Source: Chrysomallon squamiferum (lineage: Eukaryota; Mollusca; Gastropoda; Neomphalida; Peltospiridae). Taken from it: a DNA stretch of 57,926 bases. Where the stretch lies: the NCBI GenBank assembly GCA_012295275.1, contig CM022667.1, positions 15,432,879 to 15,490,804 on the forward strand. The letters are read 5' to 3'. Of the stretch, positions 25,819-38,262 are shown one piece after another; the first letter of the stretch is position 1, and each line of letters opens with the position of its first letter. The notes under the pieces were generated by a model. It was not told the origin of the DNA. It saw only the letters and a list, made by a program, of their open reading frames with translations, and made no database searches. A program made the translations under genes and the position numbers.

Positions 25819-26922
25819 CGTCACTGAGTATGTATCTCAGTAAATATGTTTCAGATCTTTCTGTTCTTTTTACCTGTTACAAAACTGAATTTCTTTTAGA
25901 ATAACAGCGTGTAGTTTCTTCTAAATTGTAGTCATCAGCTAAATATCTTCCGATCACTAGATAGTGTGTCTCGAAACAAACGATGGTGATAGTTTAATGG
26001 ATAATAAAAAGTCAATGCAATAAAGTAAATGAATTTCTCTATATTTCTTGTTGTTTTTCTTTCTTTTCTTTTGTTCTTTCTTAAAACATTACAGGTAAAT
26101 CAAATGAAGAAATATTAAATTATTGTCTGGATGCTACAATAAATTCTAAACTTGCAGCAGATATATATATAAGTGAAAATTCATTGCAAACCTTAAAATG
26201 TTACTTTTGATTTTCTTTGATTTTTTTATTTTTTTTTTACTGAATATCGTTAATCCTCATTTACATTAAACTGTGTTATTGACAGATATAAAAAAAAGTT
26301 ATAAAAATGTATTTTACCAAGACAAACTTTTTGTAAAAATACTCTTCCAAAATAAAAAAGAAAACGAAAAAAAGAAAAAGAAATTTAATTTTAAATCCCT
26401 TTAATGTTGTTGTTGTCATAATTATTTTTAAGCTAAATTTTACTGAACATGTTTATGTACCAAACAACAAAGTCTTCAAAGCGATACGCATCCCTGAATA
26501 AAACAGACTTCGCTCATTATTTATTGATATCCTGCATTGTTTTGTATTTATAAGAAAAGTACTTATTTGAACTCAGGCGAAAATGACAAAACAAAAGCTT
26601 GTTGAATCTTTTCTTACTAAATACTTAATAATGGAAGAAATGACCCTGTCTATATCACACCACTGTGCAAAAAACAGCAGCAGTTCAAACAGTTTACACA
26701 ATTCAGATATCATAAAGAAAACAATAAGCAAAATCTTCAGATAAAGAGTAAAACAAAATTCCTTGCGACAATATCAAAGTGCAGTTTGAACGAGAAGAAC
26801 GTAAAATTGTAATAAAAGGTTCAAAAATTGTTCATATTATTGTAATTCATTCTCTATCGTTTGATATTAAAGTGTTATTGAATAATGTTTTGCAAAGTGT
26901 GTTTCTATTTTGTTAAATATTT

Positions 26923-26970
<48 letters not shown>

Positions 26971-27453
26971 TTATTTATTTATTTATTTATTTTATGAATA
27001 TCTTTTAGTTGTTGTTGAGCAATCAGTAGATTCCTCTCCTTATTTATGTAATAAATATAGAAATATATTAAGATATATAATAATTAATATATAAGTGTAT
27101 AACAACAACAACAACAACAACAACAATGATAATAATTATTAATTTAGTAGTCGTAGCAGTAAAAGTAATAATAATGATTATGATTATCATAATAAAGAAG
27201 CAAATACTACAACAATAATATTAATAATAATGATAACAATAATACTTATAATAACAAAAATAATAATAATAATAAAAATAATAACAACAACAATAATAAT
27301 AACAATAATAATGGTAGAACTAGATTATGACCACTGAAAAATATTAATTACTTCTACGTAGTTAATGAAGAACAGGAAGCAATGCGTACTATCATATTTT
27401 CTAGATGCGAACAGTCTTCGAAGTTGCTTAAACATTGGCTGTGGAGATATTTG
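25819..27453. other. Upstream region of P4, no gene
   Basis: Inverted paralogue of the P2 upstream region, including the part deleted before P3. It holds (TTTA)n at 26920-26992 and AAT/AAC repeats at 27100-27310. No gene seen. Confidence 0.5.
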
Positions 27454-27612
27454 TCAGTCTTGAAAAATGAACAAACTGCCTGAAACACAGTTTCCAGTTT
27501 TGTCGTTTTCCAATGAGGGTATCCCGCTGGAGAAATCTTTTTTAACCCACTGGGGTTTGATTGCTTCCTGGTCACTAGCTATCTCTGGACCAGTTATATT
27601 TACTAACAGCCA
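27454..27612 (-). pseudogene. Fossil of P-family module 2 (copy 4)
   Basis: Minus-strand frame LLVNITGPEIASDQEAI...QWVKKDFSSGIPSLE...FIFQD then stop. Mirrors copy 3 across the palindrome, with a longer TAC tract beside it (27615-27735). Confidence 0.7.
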
Positions 27613-27647
27613 CATGTAGTAGTAGTAATAGTGGTAGTACAAGCAGC

Positions 27648-27696
<49 letters not shown>

Positions 27697-27970
27697 ATAG
27701 TAGTAGTAGTAGTAGTAGTAGTAGTAGAAGTAGTATCGTCGTTCTTCTTTTACGAGGTTTTCATAACAATAAACCATCAACATTACATCACAACAAAAAA
27801 CGAGTAACTCAGAACATTTATTTTTTATCTTCATTACAATAATAGCATAACCAAAGCCAACAGTCTATGGTATAATCAGCACAAATTAAAGACATATCTA
27901 AACATTTTTGTATTGTATTGTGTGGTCATTGTCATTATAATAAGTACGACAGAAGTTGGTAATTAAATGA

Positions 27971-28069
27971 TGACGTCTGAACGTTGGTCACATCTGGTTT
28001 TAAAGTATATAAGATCGCGATAGACAGCCAAAATGTATCAAACCTTTTTTACAGCTTTGACCAGATAAG
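27971..28069 (+). promoter_or_regulatory. G4 promoter and non-coding first exon
   Basis: CRE-like TGACGTCT (27971-27978), TATATAAG (28006-28013), first exon from about 28036 to 28069 ending AAG|GTGAGT. The intron runs to the AG at 28669-28670, directly before the ATG. Conserved with the other four copies even though DNA just upstream of 27930 has been deleted. Confidence 0.7.
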
Positions 28070-28670
28070 GTGAGTAACGTTCCGAACGTTTCAAAATATT
28101 TTATTAGAGAAAATGAATAGACGCATAGGCTTTCAGTAAAAGTAGGTAATGTACACTAAATGTGTAAACATTTTCCTGAAAAGAGAATGTATAACATTAA
28201 GCTGACTAAATAATGTTTAAAAAAATATATATATATTTATTAAAGAGTGTCTTTACAAAAATATGCTCAAATTCTGCATTCTTCCAAGTTAGGTTTTGTT
28301 GCAGTTCTCCTTGCTGATGATAATGCTGTTTTGTTTTTTGTTTATACTTTGTCTTGTGCCGTTTAAAACTAATTAATATCGAAGAATAACAGCAAAAGTG
28401 TACACTGAAAATATTAGGGCAATTTTCGTGCTATTGCGGTAAAAAAAAATTAAAATAAATATGGTTGTTTAGTAAAAATAGCAGCGGTTATAAACATAAT
28501 CATTTGTTTTCGCTGTCGTCGGCACTTTGTTGTTGTTCACGATGCTGTATAGATTTCTATATATGAGTGTAAAGACAAACAGACGTGCTCTTATAATAAT
28601 AATAATTAAACAATAATAATAATAATTATTATTATTATTATTATTATTATTATCATTATTATTATTTCAG

Positions 28671-28896
28671 ATGAATTCTTTTATCCTAATTTTGAGTGTT
28701 CTGGTTGCAACAGCTCTAAGTTACAGAATCACTGTTGAGTCCGATAGTAAGTATCTTATAGAAGTACACTCAGTAAGCATGGAAAAGATTATAATTATGT
28801 TAGAAAGAATTACAAAGTCAGCTACGTTTTCTTGTTCGAAATATTACGCTTCTAATCAAATGCAAGTTTGTAGAATGATTATTTCTGGTTTCTTAA

Positions 28897-28934
<38 letters not shown>

Positions 28935-30677
28935 GGCAGGAAGGAAGGAATTAAATTAAAGTAAGCTAAACTAAAACAGTCTAACAGCCTTAACATTATA
29001 GTACACTTCTTATAATTCAGAAAGTAACCACATTTCCAAAATGAGGTGCATATGTGCAAACTAAAACAAAGAGTAGTAACTTCAAAAAAAGGAAAGAACT
29101 GATAAACGATCTGTATTTTCGCAGTGCATTATGATACATAAATAAATTTCCATTAAAGTTCCCTGCTGTATGCACATTTTTACTATGTCTTCGATCAGTA
29201 TAATAATAGAAATATTAGAAATACATACAAAGATAAATACTATCTACGAATATTCAATAATCCAGATTTCTTTTAATGTTTATTTTATTTATTTATTTAT
29301 TTATATATATATTTATTTATTTATTCATTCATTCATTAATAAAAATATTATTATTATTATTATATAATTATTATTATTATTAATATTATTACTATTATTA
29401 TTATTACTACTACTACTACTACTACAACTACTACTACCACTACTACTAATATTATTGTCTTCTCTCCAGATGGAAAAAATAGCTTAGGCTCGGACAAAAT
29501 CGCTGATCTTCTAGCCCTGCTGACTAGCGATAAAGATCTGGAAGATGAGGGTATGGGATTGGGATTAGGAGGTGATGGACTATTAGGTATGGGATTGGGA
29601 TTAGGAGATGATGGACTATCAGGAATGGGATTAGGAGGTGATGGATTATCAGGTATGGGATTAGCAGACGATGGACTATCAGGTTTGGGATTAGGAGGAG
29701 GTGATGGACTATCAGGTATGGGTTTGGGATTAGGGGGTGATGGGCTTTCACGTATGGGATTAGGAGGTGGGGATGGACTATCAGGTATAGGCTTGGGATT
29801 AGGAGGTGATGGACTTCCAGGCATGGGATTAGGAGGAGGTGATGGACTCTCAGGTATGGGATTAGGAGGAGGTGATGGACTATCAGGTATGGGATTAGGA
29901 GGAGGTGATGGACTATCAGGTATGGGATTAGGAGGAGGTGATGGAGTATCAGGTATGGGATTAGGAGGTGGTGATGGACTATCAGGTATGGGATTAGGAG
30001 GAGGTGATGGACTATCAGGTATGGGATTAGGAGGTGGTGATGGACTATCAGGTATGGGATTAGGAGGAGGTGATGGACTATCAGGTATGGGATTAGGAGG
30101 TGGTGATGGACTATCAGGTATGGGATTAGGAGGAGGTGATGGACTATCAGGTATGGGATTAGGAGGAGGTGATGGTCTGTCAGGTATGGGATTAGGAGGT
30201 GGTGATGAACTATCTGGTATGGGATTAGGAGGTGGTGATAAACAGTCAGGTATGGGATTGGGATTAGGAGGAGGTGATGGATTATCAGGCATGGGACTGG
30301 GATTAGGAGGAGGTGATGGACAATCTAACTCGGGATTAGGAGGTGGTGATGTGTCAGGTCTGCTCAGAGAAATCGCAGATCTCCTCCTCAAAGACAAACA
30401 AACTGCCGAAGCTGATGCTTTGAACAAAGCCGCTGACGTCATAGACAAAATGCAAAAAGAAATCAAGGAGAAAATGGCAGAGGAAGAGAAAAAGGCAGAA
30501 GATGAGATGACGAAGGAGTTGGAAAAGGAATCTCAGAAAGAAGAGAAGGAAGAGAAGGATATGGAATCTGAACTGGCTGCTGAAGATAAACAAGAATCCA
30601 GCGAAGAGAAAAAAGCGGAAAATGAAATGAACACTGAACTTGACGAGGAAACAAAGAAAGAGACAGAAACAGAATAG
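28671..30677 (+). CDS. G4: long secreted glycine-rich repeat protein, early stop in tail
   Basis: Coding exons 28671-28746 and 29470-30677 join in frame (Asp-Asn at the junction) to 427 residues. The signal peptide (MNSFILILSVLVATALS) and head 'SDKIADLLALLTSDKDLED' are followed by a glycine-rich array of more than 20 units from about residue 55 to 319, roughly twice that of G1 or G3. The central units are nearly identical. The Glu/Lys tail spans 320-427. The frame ends in TAG at 30675, where G1 and G3 encode Ala (ETETEAELSK), five codons before the exon donor. The downstream last exon (31059, ATDQ-type) would then be untranslated. The product is nearly complete, so it may be functional. The opposite-strand Pro-rich frame (29360-30466) is a repeat shadow. 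Confidence 0.75.
28877..29440. other. Intron 2 of G4 with AT and TTA repeats
   Basis: Contains (AT)n at 28901-28931, (TTTA)n at 29282-29325 and (TTA)n/(TAC)n just before the large exon. No gene. Confidence 0.7.
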
Positions 30678-31430
30678 GAACTGGACAAAGGTATGTTTTC
30701 TTATCCCTCTTGAAACCACTGACCTATAACACGTATCTATTCCTAGACGAACATAATTAAATATTATCAGATGTAGGATAAGAATGTTTTAAATCGAGAA
30801 TCCATAAGAAGTGTTTGTCACATTTAATATGCATAAACATACATACCTACACGCAGGCACGCACACCCAAAAACATACACAGAAATATAAACATATATAA
30901 ATGCATACATATATACTTACCTAAATACAGACAGACGTAGACAAAACGTTCGTAAATACAATATTTATTATGATTATGTTGTTATTGTTGTCCTTTCTTT
31001 TTATGTGTGTTTGTTCTTTATCAAAATATTCTTCATTTCTTTATTTATTTTAATATAGCGACGGATCAGTGAAGATTTGAACAGAGAACTGTGATTACGT
31101 CTAGCAATACAGGATTATACTGATGACGCTGATACGACAAAGTGTACACCAAGATAATTTTTGTTTTGTTTAGACTTTTAATTTATTCTAAATACAATAA
31201 AATTTAAATTAATTTATGCGTTTATTCTTATTATATTCTTCATATTGTTCTGCAAAACCTTTTCTTGCCTAACTCTTTCTTTCTATCTGTCAGTATTTTT
31301 ATCTTTTCATCTATCTATTTATCTATCTTTCTGTCTGTCTGTCTGTATCTATCTATCTATCTATCAGTCTATCTATTTGTCTATCTATTATCGATCTATT
31401 ATATATCTATCTATCTATAACAGGATGTAA
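30678..31430 (+). other. 3' part of G4: intron, last exon and polyadenylation signal
   Basis: The exon-3 donor is at about 30690 (AAAG|GTATGT). The next acceptor AG at 31057-31058 precedes an exon starting cgacggatca. In G5 the same exon reads ATDLEDLNREL and stop. In G4 it is untranslated because of the upstream TAG. AATAAA lies at 31197-31202. A (TCTA)n-type tract follows at 31310-31420. G1 and G3 use an unrelated last exon. Confidence 0.6.
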
Positions 31431-33116
31431 CGGACTAAGAAATTAATTATTTCTAACTGTATTTCTCCACTTAATGAAAGGATATAGTGATTGTAAACGA
31501 CACTACATAACACGAATACTTTAAACAGCGTGCTCGTAAAAAATTACATATTACAAAAGATGTACTGTGATAATTTATGCATTAACAAGCCAGATCAAAT
31601 CGTTTCAAACAATTTAACCGTGTTTTTCTGGCTTGTTCAAGCACAACCAAGGCTACTTGTGCTTTAAACTTCTGAAAGAAGATAGATAAAGATCACGTGT
31701 GCATTAACTTAAAATAATAAAAGAATTTAAATGTGTTTCTCTGGCTGGTATAACACACACATACATACATATATAACATTGTCTTTACGACTAAGTGAAG
31801 TGATTTCGAACTGGCCATAAAACACAACAGAATGAGCTTCCTGGAAGAGTGTTTCGGATCTGCTGCATCGTCTGTGTCTGTCACAAAAGGAAAACTAATT
31901 TAGTTAATTGACTGTTTAACTCTCAGCGGTATTTGTCATCTTTGCAGTATTAGTCATCTTCTTACGTTCTTTGTTTTTGTGTATATCCCGAATCTTTCGA
32001 AACATTACTATAAAACGAACTAAATGTACGAATGCTAAAACGTACACTCATACATTTCTTTTATCATTTATTGACTTGATATTTTATTTATTCGGAACAG
32101 AGAATAAGCATTTAGATTTTAGAAATGAGAAGAATAGTTTTTGCTAATATGAGATGCAGACAGAAAGTTAGAAATAAATGACACTAATGATATATTATTA
32201 TATAATGAAGCAGGCAAAAAACAAAGCAATTTAAACAGTAAGAGATTACGTTTGAATGATTAGTTTTAATAGTTGTTTTCTGAAGCATCATATTGCGTTT
32301 CCTTCGATCTGTCACCAAGTGGATGTTTTGGGGATTTTTTCTGTTTGCTTTTTTTATTTTTATTTTTTGTTTTTGTTTATTTTGTTTATTTTTATTTTTT
32401 TTTTTTTTTTTTTTGTTATCAATACAGAACCCTTAAGAAACTGTTATAGAATTTGTCGTTTCAAAACGAGACCAGTAACTGGTAGAATTTCTGTTAGTAC
32501 TTTCAGAGGCGGATATTAAGGAATTGATCGAATATCATTATAGTGAACAAACTTACGTACTTTTACTTTAAAACGCTGCAGTAAGGATTTAATATATAAT
32601 ATCATTTTACTTCTCTCTGTATTCTTCCAGACCTCATTATGAAATCATACGGGAAATATATCTGCTACAAAACAATTCATGTTTGTATGCCAACATCTTT
32701 CTGAGCTCGATCTTAAAACAAAGGATTATCCAGTTTTGTTTTGTCTGGAAAAGGAAAATATATTTGTGAGGCTTTTTACTGCCGAACAAATTTTCTGAAC
32801 ACGGATTATTTTATGTTTTTGTTTTGTTTGTTTTTTTTTCTGAAAAAAACAATGGAAGGAAAACAAAAGGAAGCATCTTTGAAAAAAATTTAAATTCTTT
32901 CTTGTACATTTTCAGAAACATATCTACGAAAACATTTAAAATATTTACTTAACTAAGGCAGTAAATTTCTGTCTTATTTTGTGCAGTGAAAAGGATTTCT
33001 TTCTTTCTTTATTTTCTTTTAAGTATCTACTTATTTATTTATTTGTTTGTTTTTTTATTATCCATATATTTACTTTATATCTAAAATTATTCATTTCTAC
33101 GATTCGTTTTCTGGAA
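31431..33116. other. Intergenic region between G4 and P5
   Basis: AT-rich with poly-T (32395-32414) and no recognised frame. It should contain the P5 promoter. I see no gene in it and no obvious match to the upstream region of P1. Confidence 0.45.
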
Positions 33117-33627
33117 ATGATGTTTGCTATAATTACTATCAACATTTTGCTCCTGTTCACAAAGACGACAGCACAGACAAGCTGTGGTAGAGTCGAACTA
33201 AAGAAAGAAATTCTTACACAAGAAGAGTTTAGTAGAATTTTACGAAATGTGTTCAATAGTTCAATCAAATCTAAGATGCAATGTGCTTTGTCATGTCGCA
33301 GTGATCAAAGGTGTAACGGAATGATCGTGTGTCCAGCTATCTGTCATCTATTTGGAGTATTCAACATGGCCAGTTTGACTGATGTCAGTGCAGATAACAC
33401 AGTCTGCGAAGTTTTTAATATAGTACGTATTACAAATGTTTGAACATAATAAAATATGATTAGAGTACAGAGACAATAATGCAATATATTAACTTGAAAC
33501 GTTTAGTAATACGTTTGAAATATTAACCAAAGGCATAAGGTTCTCATATCTTATTGTAATATGTTAGAAAGGTGAGAGGATATGTAGTAATTGTGTAATT
33601 ATATTTTTCCAATAATACTTCATAAAC

Positions 33628-33629
<2 letters not shown>

Positions 33630-33702
<73 letters not shown>
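33630..33702. repeat. (CT)n in P5 intron 1
   Basis: CT tract at the same intron as that of P1. Confidence 0.95.
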
Positions 33703-33709
<7 letters not shown>

Positions 33710-34189
33710 CATTAAATCCAGTGCCTTATTATTTTATATTCATTTCTAATGATAAAAATTTCTTATAACATTATTATTGTCGTTATTATTATTATTACTA
33801 CTGATATTATTACTAATAAAAACAACAACTATAACGACAGTTAATTTCCTTTCTATTTTAGAATCGATGCAAGAACAAAGGTTTTCCAGCTGAAAATGGT
33901 TACTGTGTCTGTACTCGTGGTTATGGAGGTCCGTTCTGTGAAAATACTGTAGAAGGTAAGAACAAAAATATTTTAAAAGCAAAATAAGAAAAATATCTAA
34001 ATCCGATTGAAATAATGTTAATTTAACAATAAAATGCAATAGATTATTACATCAAGAGACGATAAGAATCACTTTCATGAGAACTTTCACTAACATAAAT
34101 ATCTGCTGTCGTGCTTCTTTTTATTTAATCACTTTCAGGATATTAATATTACTTCTCTGTGTTGTTATATGTGTTATATTTCTCTTCTT

Positions 34190-34360
34190 CTTGTTTCTCT
34201 TCTTCTTCTTCTTTCTCTTATTATTATTATTATTATTATTACTATTATTATTGTTTGTACTGTTATTGCTGTTATTATTATTAGTAGTGTTGTTGTTGTT
34301 GTTGTTCTTGTTGTTATTATTATTATATGTTGTTCTTGTCGTCATGGCTGTTGCTTATTA
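34190..34360. repeat. CTT/TTA/TTG repeats in P5 intron 2
   Basis: Imperfect trinucleotide tract giving false poly-Leu and poly-Asn frames. It lies where P1 intron 2 has (TTA)n. Confidence 0.85.
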
Positions 34361-35876
34361 TTAATACTGTCCTAGTCGTCGTGCGTTTGACTGTTCCTAA
34401 CAATCATCATCACCTCTGCGTTATTATCGTTGCCACTGTCATTTCTTTGAATTTCAGTTATTAATTTTAAATTCCAGATTCCTGCTACTCCTACTGGCGA
34501 ATGGTTCACGATACAGAGAACATCGCAACACTGAACAGTTTGAAAACAGAGTTGAGCAAATCATGCAATGTTAAATTAAAAGTTTTCGCAGGAGGCAAAG
34601 ATATCCGCTCAGTGGATCTAGCCGGAATTAGAAGTAACATCGTGTGGACACAATCTGTTTGGAAACTTGAGAAATCTTCATGGAACATGTTTGCTGCCAA
34701 TCCAAAACTCTTCAATAAAATCACTAAAGGTAAATACGTTTTTTCAATGGCAGTAGATATCGCTGGCCCAAAGATATGGACAAACAAATCAGAAATAAAA
34801 GCTAAATGGTACGTCAAAGATTTTTCCAACGGAACACCCAAATTAAAAAACGACAAGGATGGTAATGTTATTTCTGGTGATTACAATTGGTTGGTTTCCA
34901 AGATTGAAGAAGGTTCGTCTCTAACGTCTTCTAAAACTATCTTGATTGAAAAACAATCAGAAAAAATATCCGCAGACGTTCTCAGTCAAATTGGACAAAG
35001 CTTTTCGGGACAATATGGTGCATTTATTTCTCAACAATATTGGTACCTGTTGAGATATACAAACGCTGGCAAGAACTACATTCTTCGTTGGAATCTTATT
35101 GCTGGAGCTATCAGGAAAGACAGCACGTACACCTATTCTTATTCCTGACAATTGTTGGGTTAAAATATTCACTGTTAATCAAACTGGTCAACACGTTCAT
35201 GGTTCTGTAGATAATTTAGCCCGCGCCTTACTTAATGGTCATCGACTAAGGGTTTTTATAGCGGGTTTGTCTATAAGCACGAAGTCTGTACGTATTTATG
35301 GTAAGTACGTATCTGCCTCTTTAGAAGAAATAATTGAACCAATTGCAGTCAAATCCTTTTCACGATCTGGTATCGCGCAGAGGAAGCTGGTACTTTCTAA
35401 CGGTCAAGTTTTAACTCGAAGATACACATTTGAAACTGGAACGGTAACAGAAGATGTCCAAGAACAACAACAAATAGACTGGTTTGTGGACACACGTGAA
35501 TGGATCAAGGTTCTGTGTTTAAAATATGGTGGAGAAATACAGAGTAGATCAGTCACAAAACTGAGAGAGATGTTTCTGAAAGGTGTTTGTGTCCGAGTTG
35601 TCGTCGAGTATCCTAACGGAGAGTTTGAAATTGTCGACGTAGATCATCTGGATGTGTCAGACAACGTCCATGTAGCTGCTGAAATGATTTACCACGTCAA
35701 CACTCAGTTTGATGAAAGTTATGGCAGATCTTTTGTAAATGAAACATCTTACCAGCTGTGGTCTGGAATCATAACAACAGAAGGTGACTTTCAAAGTTAT
35801 ATTACACGTACAAGAAAAGTGGAGGCAAACATGAAGACAAGGTTCAAGCAGCTGCACCTGGTTCATTCAGGAGTAA

Positions 35877-36157
35877 TATAAATTAGAAGGAATGGTTTCA
35901 GTTAAAGATAATTTTTTCTCTATAGCTATTAAGCGTAAAATATGCTAGAACAAAATGTTATCTTCAAGTAAATGTAAGTTGTTAGTTTATTGGTATTGCA
36001 CATATGTACTTTCGTACGAAGACAAAAAGCAAATTTGTAGCTTTTGTCCGAAAACTGGCACTACACTAATCCTGCTTTACTTTTATGTATGTATATTTGT
36101 GTGTCTGTGTATGTTTGTGTGTGTGTGTTTGTGTTTGTGTGTGTGTGAGTGTGTGTA

Positions 36158-36188
<31 letters not shown>

Positions 36189-36770
36189 ATGTATAGTTTT
36201 GTGTCGGTGTGTTAGTGTTTATGTTATACATATCCAGAAAAGGGATACTGAGACATATTATTTATTGTTTTGTTTATTTTTTTATTAAATATTTGCTTTG
36301 TTGTGTTTTTTGTTTTTACATATTTTTATTTATTTATGTTTTTATTTATTGTTTTTTGCTTTGGTGTGCTTTTTGTTTTTTGTTTTTTAATTGCGGAATA
36401 GCAAATAAAAGTTTATTAAATTATGAATAATAGTTATTGGTAACTATTTTTCGTAGTTATAGTAAATAAAGATTATATTAATAATCTAAATAATCACAAA
36501 CAAGAGCTATGTACCACTGAGGTATATTAATTTTCTGGAAAGGATGAAGATGGAGCCAACGTGAAATTACTGGGTTTGATAATGGATTTTTATTTAGATT
36601 TTTGAATGTTATTTATTTATTTATTTATTACACATTTATTTTTATTTTTATTTATTATTGTTGTTATTGTTGTTGTTGTTTATAATATTATTTCTGTACC
36701 CATAATACTGTTGAAAATGTATGTTATAGAATGAATGAATGAAAAAAATTAACGTGCTATTCAGAGCAAG
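35877..36770. other. 3' region of P5 and AT-rich flank
   Basis: Up to about 36240 it matches the 3' UTR region of P1 closely, including the TG tract (36085-36190). After that it is AT-rich with (TTTA)n near 36610. No gene. Confidence 0.5.
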
Positions 36771-37314
36771 CTGTTGTGAAGCACGTCTACGACGGGCACG
36801 CTTTCTGACAGGTCAGCGGGCGTGTTCATCGCAGAAAAGAGGTTTGGGTAAGGTAAGAGAACGGGTTCTCGTTACGATTGCAGGACACAAGGGAGTGTCC
36901 AACATATAGGATCGTAACGAGTCGGTTCCGATGTTTCGTACACGTTATCCGCTCCTTGTTGTTTCAGGTACTTGTCTGGCACGTTGAACGTCTACTAGTC
37001 ATCACCGGGTCCGTGTTGGTTGCGTCCTGTTTGTTTGTTCTCTTCTCGGCTGGTGCTGATATTTCCTTGTTCTTTTTGGCTGCTTCTTTCTGGTCCAACA
37101 ATTCGAAACCTTATTTACTTCTTTTTTTTGCCAGTTGTCTTTTTATTGATTTAAAACATGCTGTAAACACCTGTAACTAAAAAAGAATAACATGAATGTA
37201 GTTAACTTATTTACATTTTATTTTATTTTATTTTATTATTTTTTTATTTAACAGATGTTATAAATACCTGCAGCTAAGAATAAGAACATGAGCTTATTTA
37301 CATTTATTATGTAC

Positions 37315-37358
<44 letters not shown>

Positions 37359-37360
37359 AT
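36771..37360. other. GC-richer segment ending in poly-A
   Basis: Compositionally distinct from its surroundings at 36771-37100, found once in the window. The minus strand has a Lys/Ala-rich frame (DQKEAAKKNKEISAPAEKR) of about 40 residues, loosely like a LINE ORF1 end, but I cannot assign it. A plus-strand A-run lies at 37319-37357. It may be part of a mobile element inserted beside the LINE at 37434. Confidence 0.3.
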
Positions 37361-37433
37361 AGCCGGGTTAGTATGGACTGAAAGTAGTTACGTACGTATA
37401 GTTTTGTTTTTAATTATTAATTTAATTGGCCAT

Positions 37434-38262
37434 TCAAACTGATCCATCAATCAGCCGTTCCATCCGTAGATCCATCAGCTGTTTGTTGTTGTTGTTGTGT
37501 TTCACCCTCAGCATCGCTCTGAGGATGGCGTCCAGTTCGGCCGTGTATACCGAAACCTGATTTCTGATACGGCCGAATTGTATGCATGCGGGTTTGTTTG
37601 TGTGATCTGGGGCTACGAAGGCGAATCCTACTCTCCCGTTGTCTGGGTTTTTGGATCCGTCAGTGTAGACGTGGGTGTGTTGTTTGTAGTGATCGTTTGC
37701 TGCTGCTAGAAATATGGCTTTTTTGAAGGGTGTGAACTCTGTTTTGCCTGTTTCTGTTTTGATTAGGAAAGGTGTGTTTATTGCTGGTTTTATTTCTTTG
37801 TGGTATGCCGGCAGTGGCATTTCCCCAATTCCTGTTTCCCTTTCGATTTCGCTGGCTGTTGTCGGGAAATTCGATAGTAGTAGACTATGCGATTTAAAGA
37901 GTTGCCCTATTCTTTGTTGGTCGGGGACCAGATCCTTGATGGGGTGGTCTGTGTTGAGGGCGTGTATTTTCAGGTTGTATTTCAGTAGTTGCAGCTTTCT
38001 TCTGTATTTTAGTGGCTGGATGCTGTATTCTGACAGGAGGCTGTCGGATGGTGTTGTGTTTGGCAGGTGGCCGATCACTCTGAGGGCGCTGGATTGAATT
38101 ACGTCTAGTTTTTTTAAAGAGTGTTCGGGAGCATTCGAGTAAGCCGTGGCTCCGTAGTCGAGCCTGGCGAGAATACATGCTTTGTTCATCAAAATTAGCG
38201 TTGACTCGTTTGCTCCCCAGCTGGTTCCGGAAATTAGCTTTAGAAGATTGAGTGTTTTTTTG
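37434..38262 (-). mobile_element. Non-LTR retrotransposon 3' part with RNase H
   Basis: Minus strand, one open frame of 252 residues at 38192-37434. It begins NKACILARLDYGATAYSN, the same point at which the LINE at 23454 enters the gap, and includes an RNase H start (HVYTDGSKNPDNG) and the second acidic residue (YTAELDAIL). The end is diverged before the last RNase H Asp. Upstream, on the minus strand, it joins unit DNA at about 38262 after 'KKTLNLL...', lacking endonuclease and most of the reverse transcriptase. Confidence 0.85.

Larger units (their letters stand above)
17600..28100. repeat. Large inverted repeat (imperfect palindrome) around a LINE and a gap
   Basis: The left arm (about 17690-21860) reappears reverse-complemented on the right (23655 to about 28070): 20785-20973 matches 24598-24410 and 20970-21170 matches 24413-24220. 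In the matched 230 bases I count about three differences. The centre holds LINE sequence and 200 Ns. Arm ends are approximate, and the right arm has deletions next to G4. Confidence 0.8.
33117..35876 (+). pseudogene. P5: full-length P-family gene with two frameshifts
   Basis: Exons 33117-33422, 33862-33955 and 34478-35876 have the same phases as P1. The signal peptide (MMFAIITINILLLFTKTTAQ), PAN-like domain (CALSCRSDQRCNG) and EGF exon (GYCVCTRGYGGPFC) are intact. All four modules are recognisable, with the Trp starts in YWRMVHD, KWYVKDF, CWVKIF and EWIKVLC. The frame breaks between modules 2 and 3 (about 35100-35145, where 11 bases fewer than P1 separate RWN from CW, with a TGA at 35146) and again at about 35794, which replaces the last 26 residues. 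The first two modules differ strongly from P1. The last, with the 3' UTR, is nearly identical. It is either a recent pseudogene or a real gene with two consensus errors. Confidence 0.7.

Noticed and set aside
29553-30350. G repeats as RTX-type Ca-binding repeats
   Set aside because: RTX units are nine residues (GGxGxDxxx). Here the units are 10-12 residues with MGLGGGD, and the spacing of Asp does not fit.
37319-37357. A-run as the tail of the LINE at 37434
   Set aside because: The LINE is on the minus strand, so its tail would be T on the plus strand.
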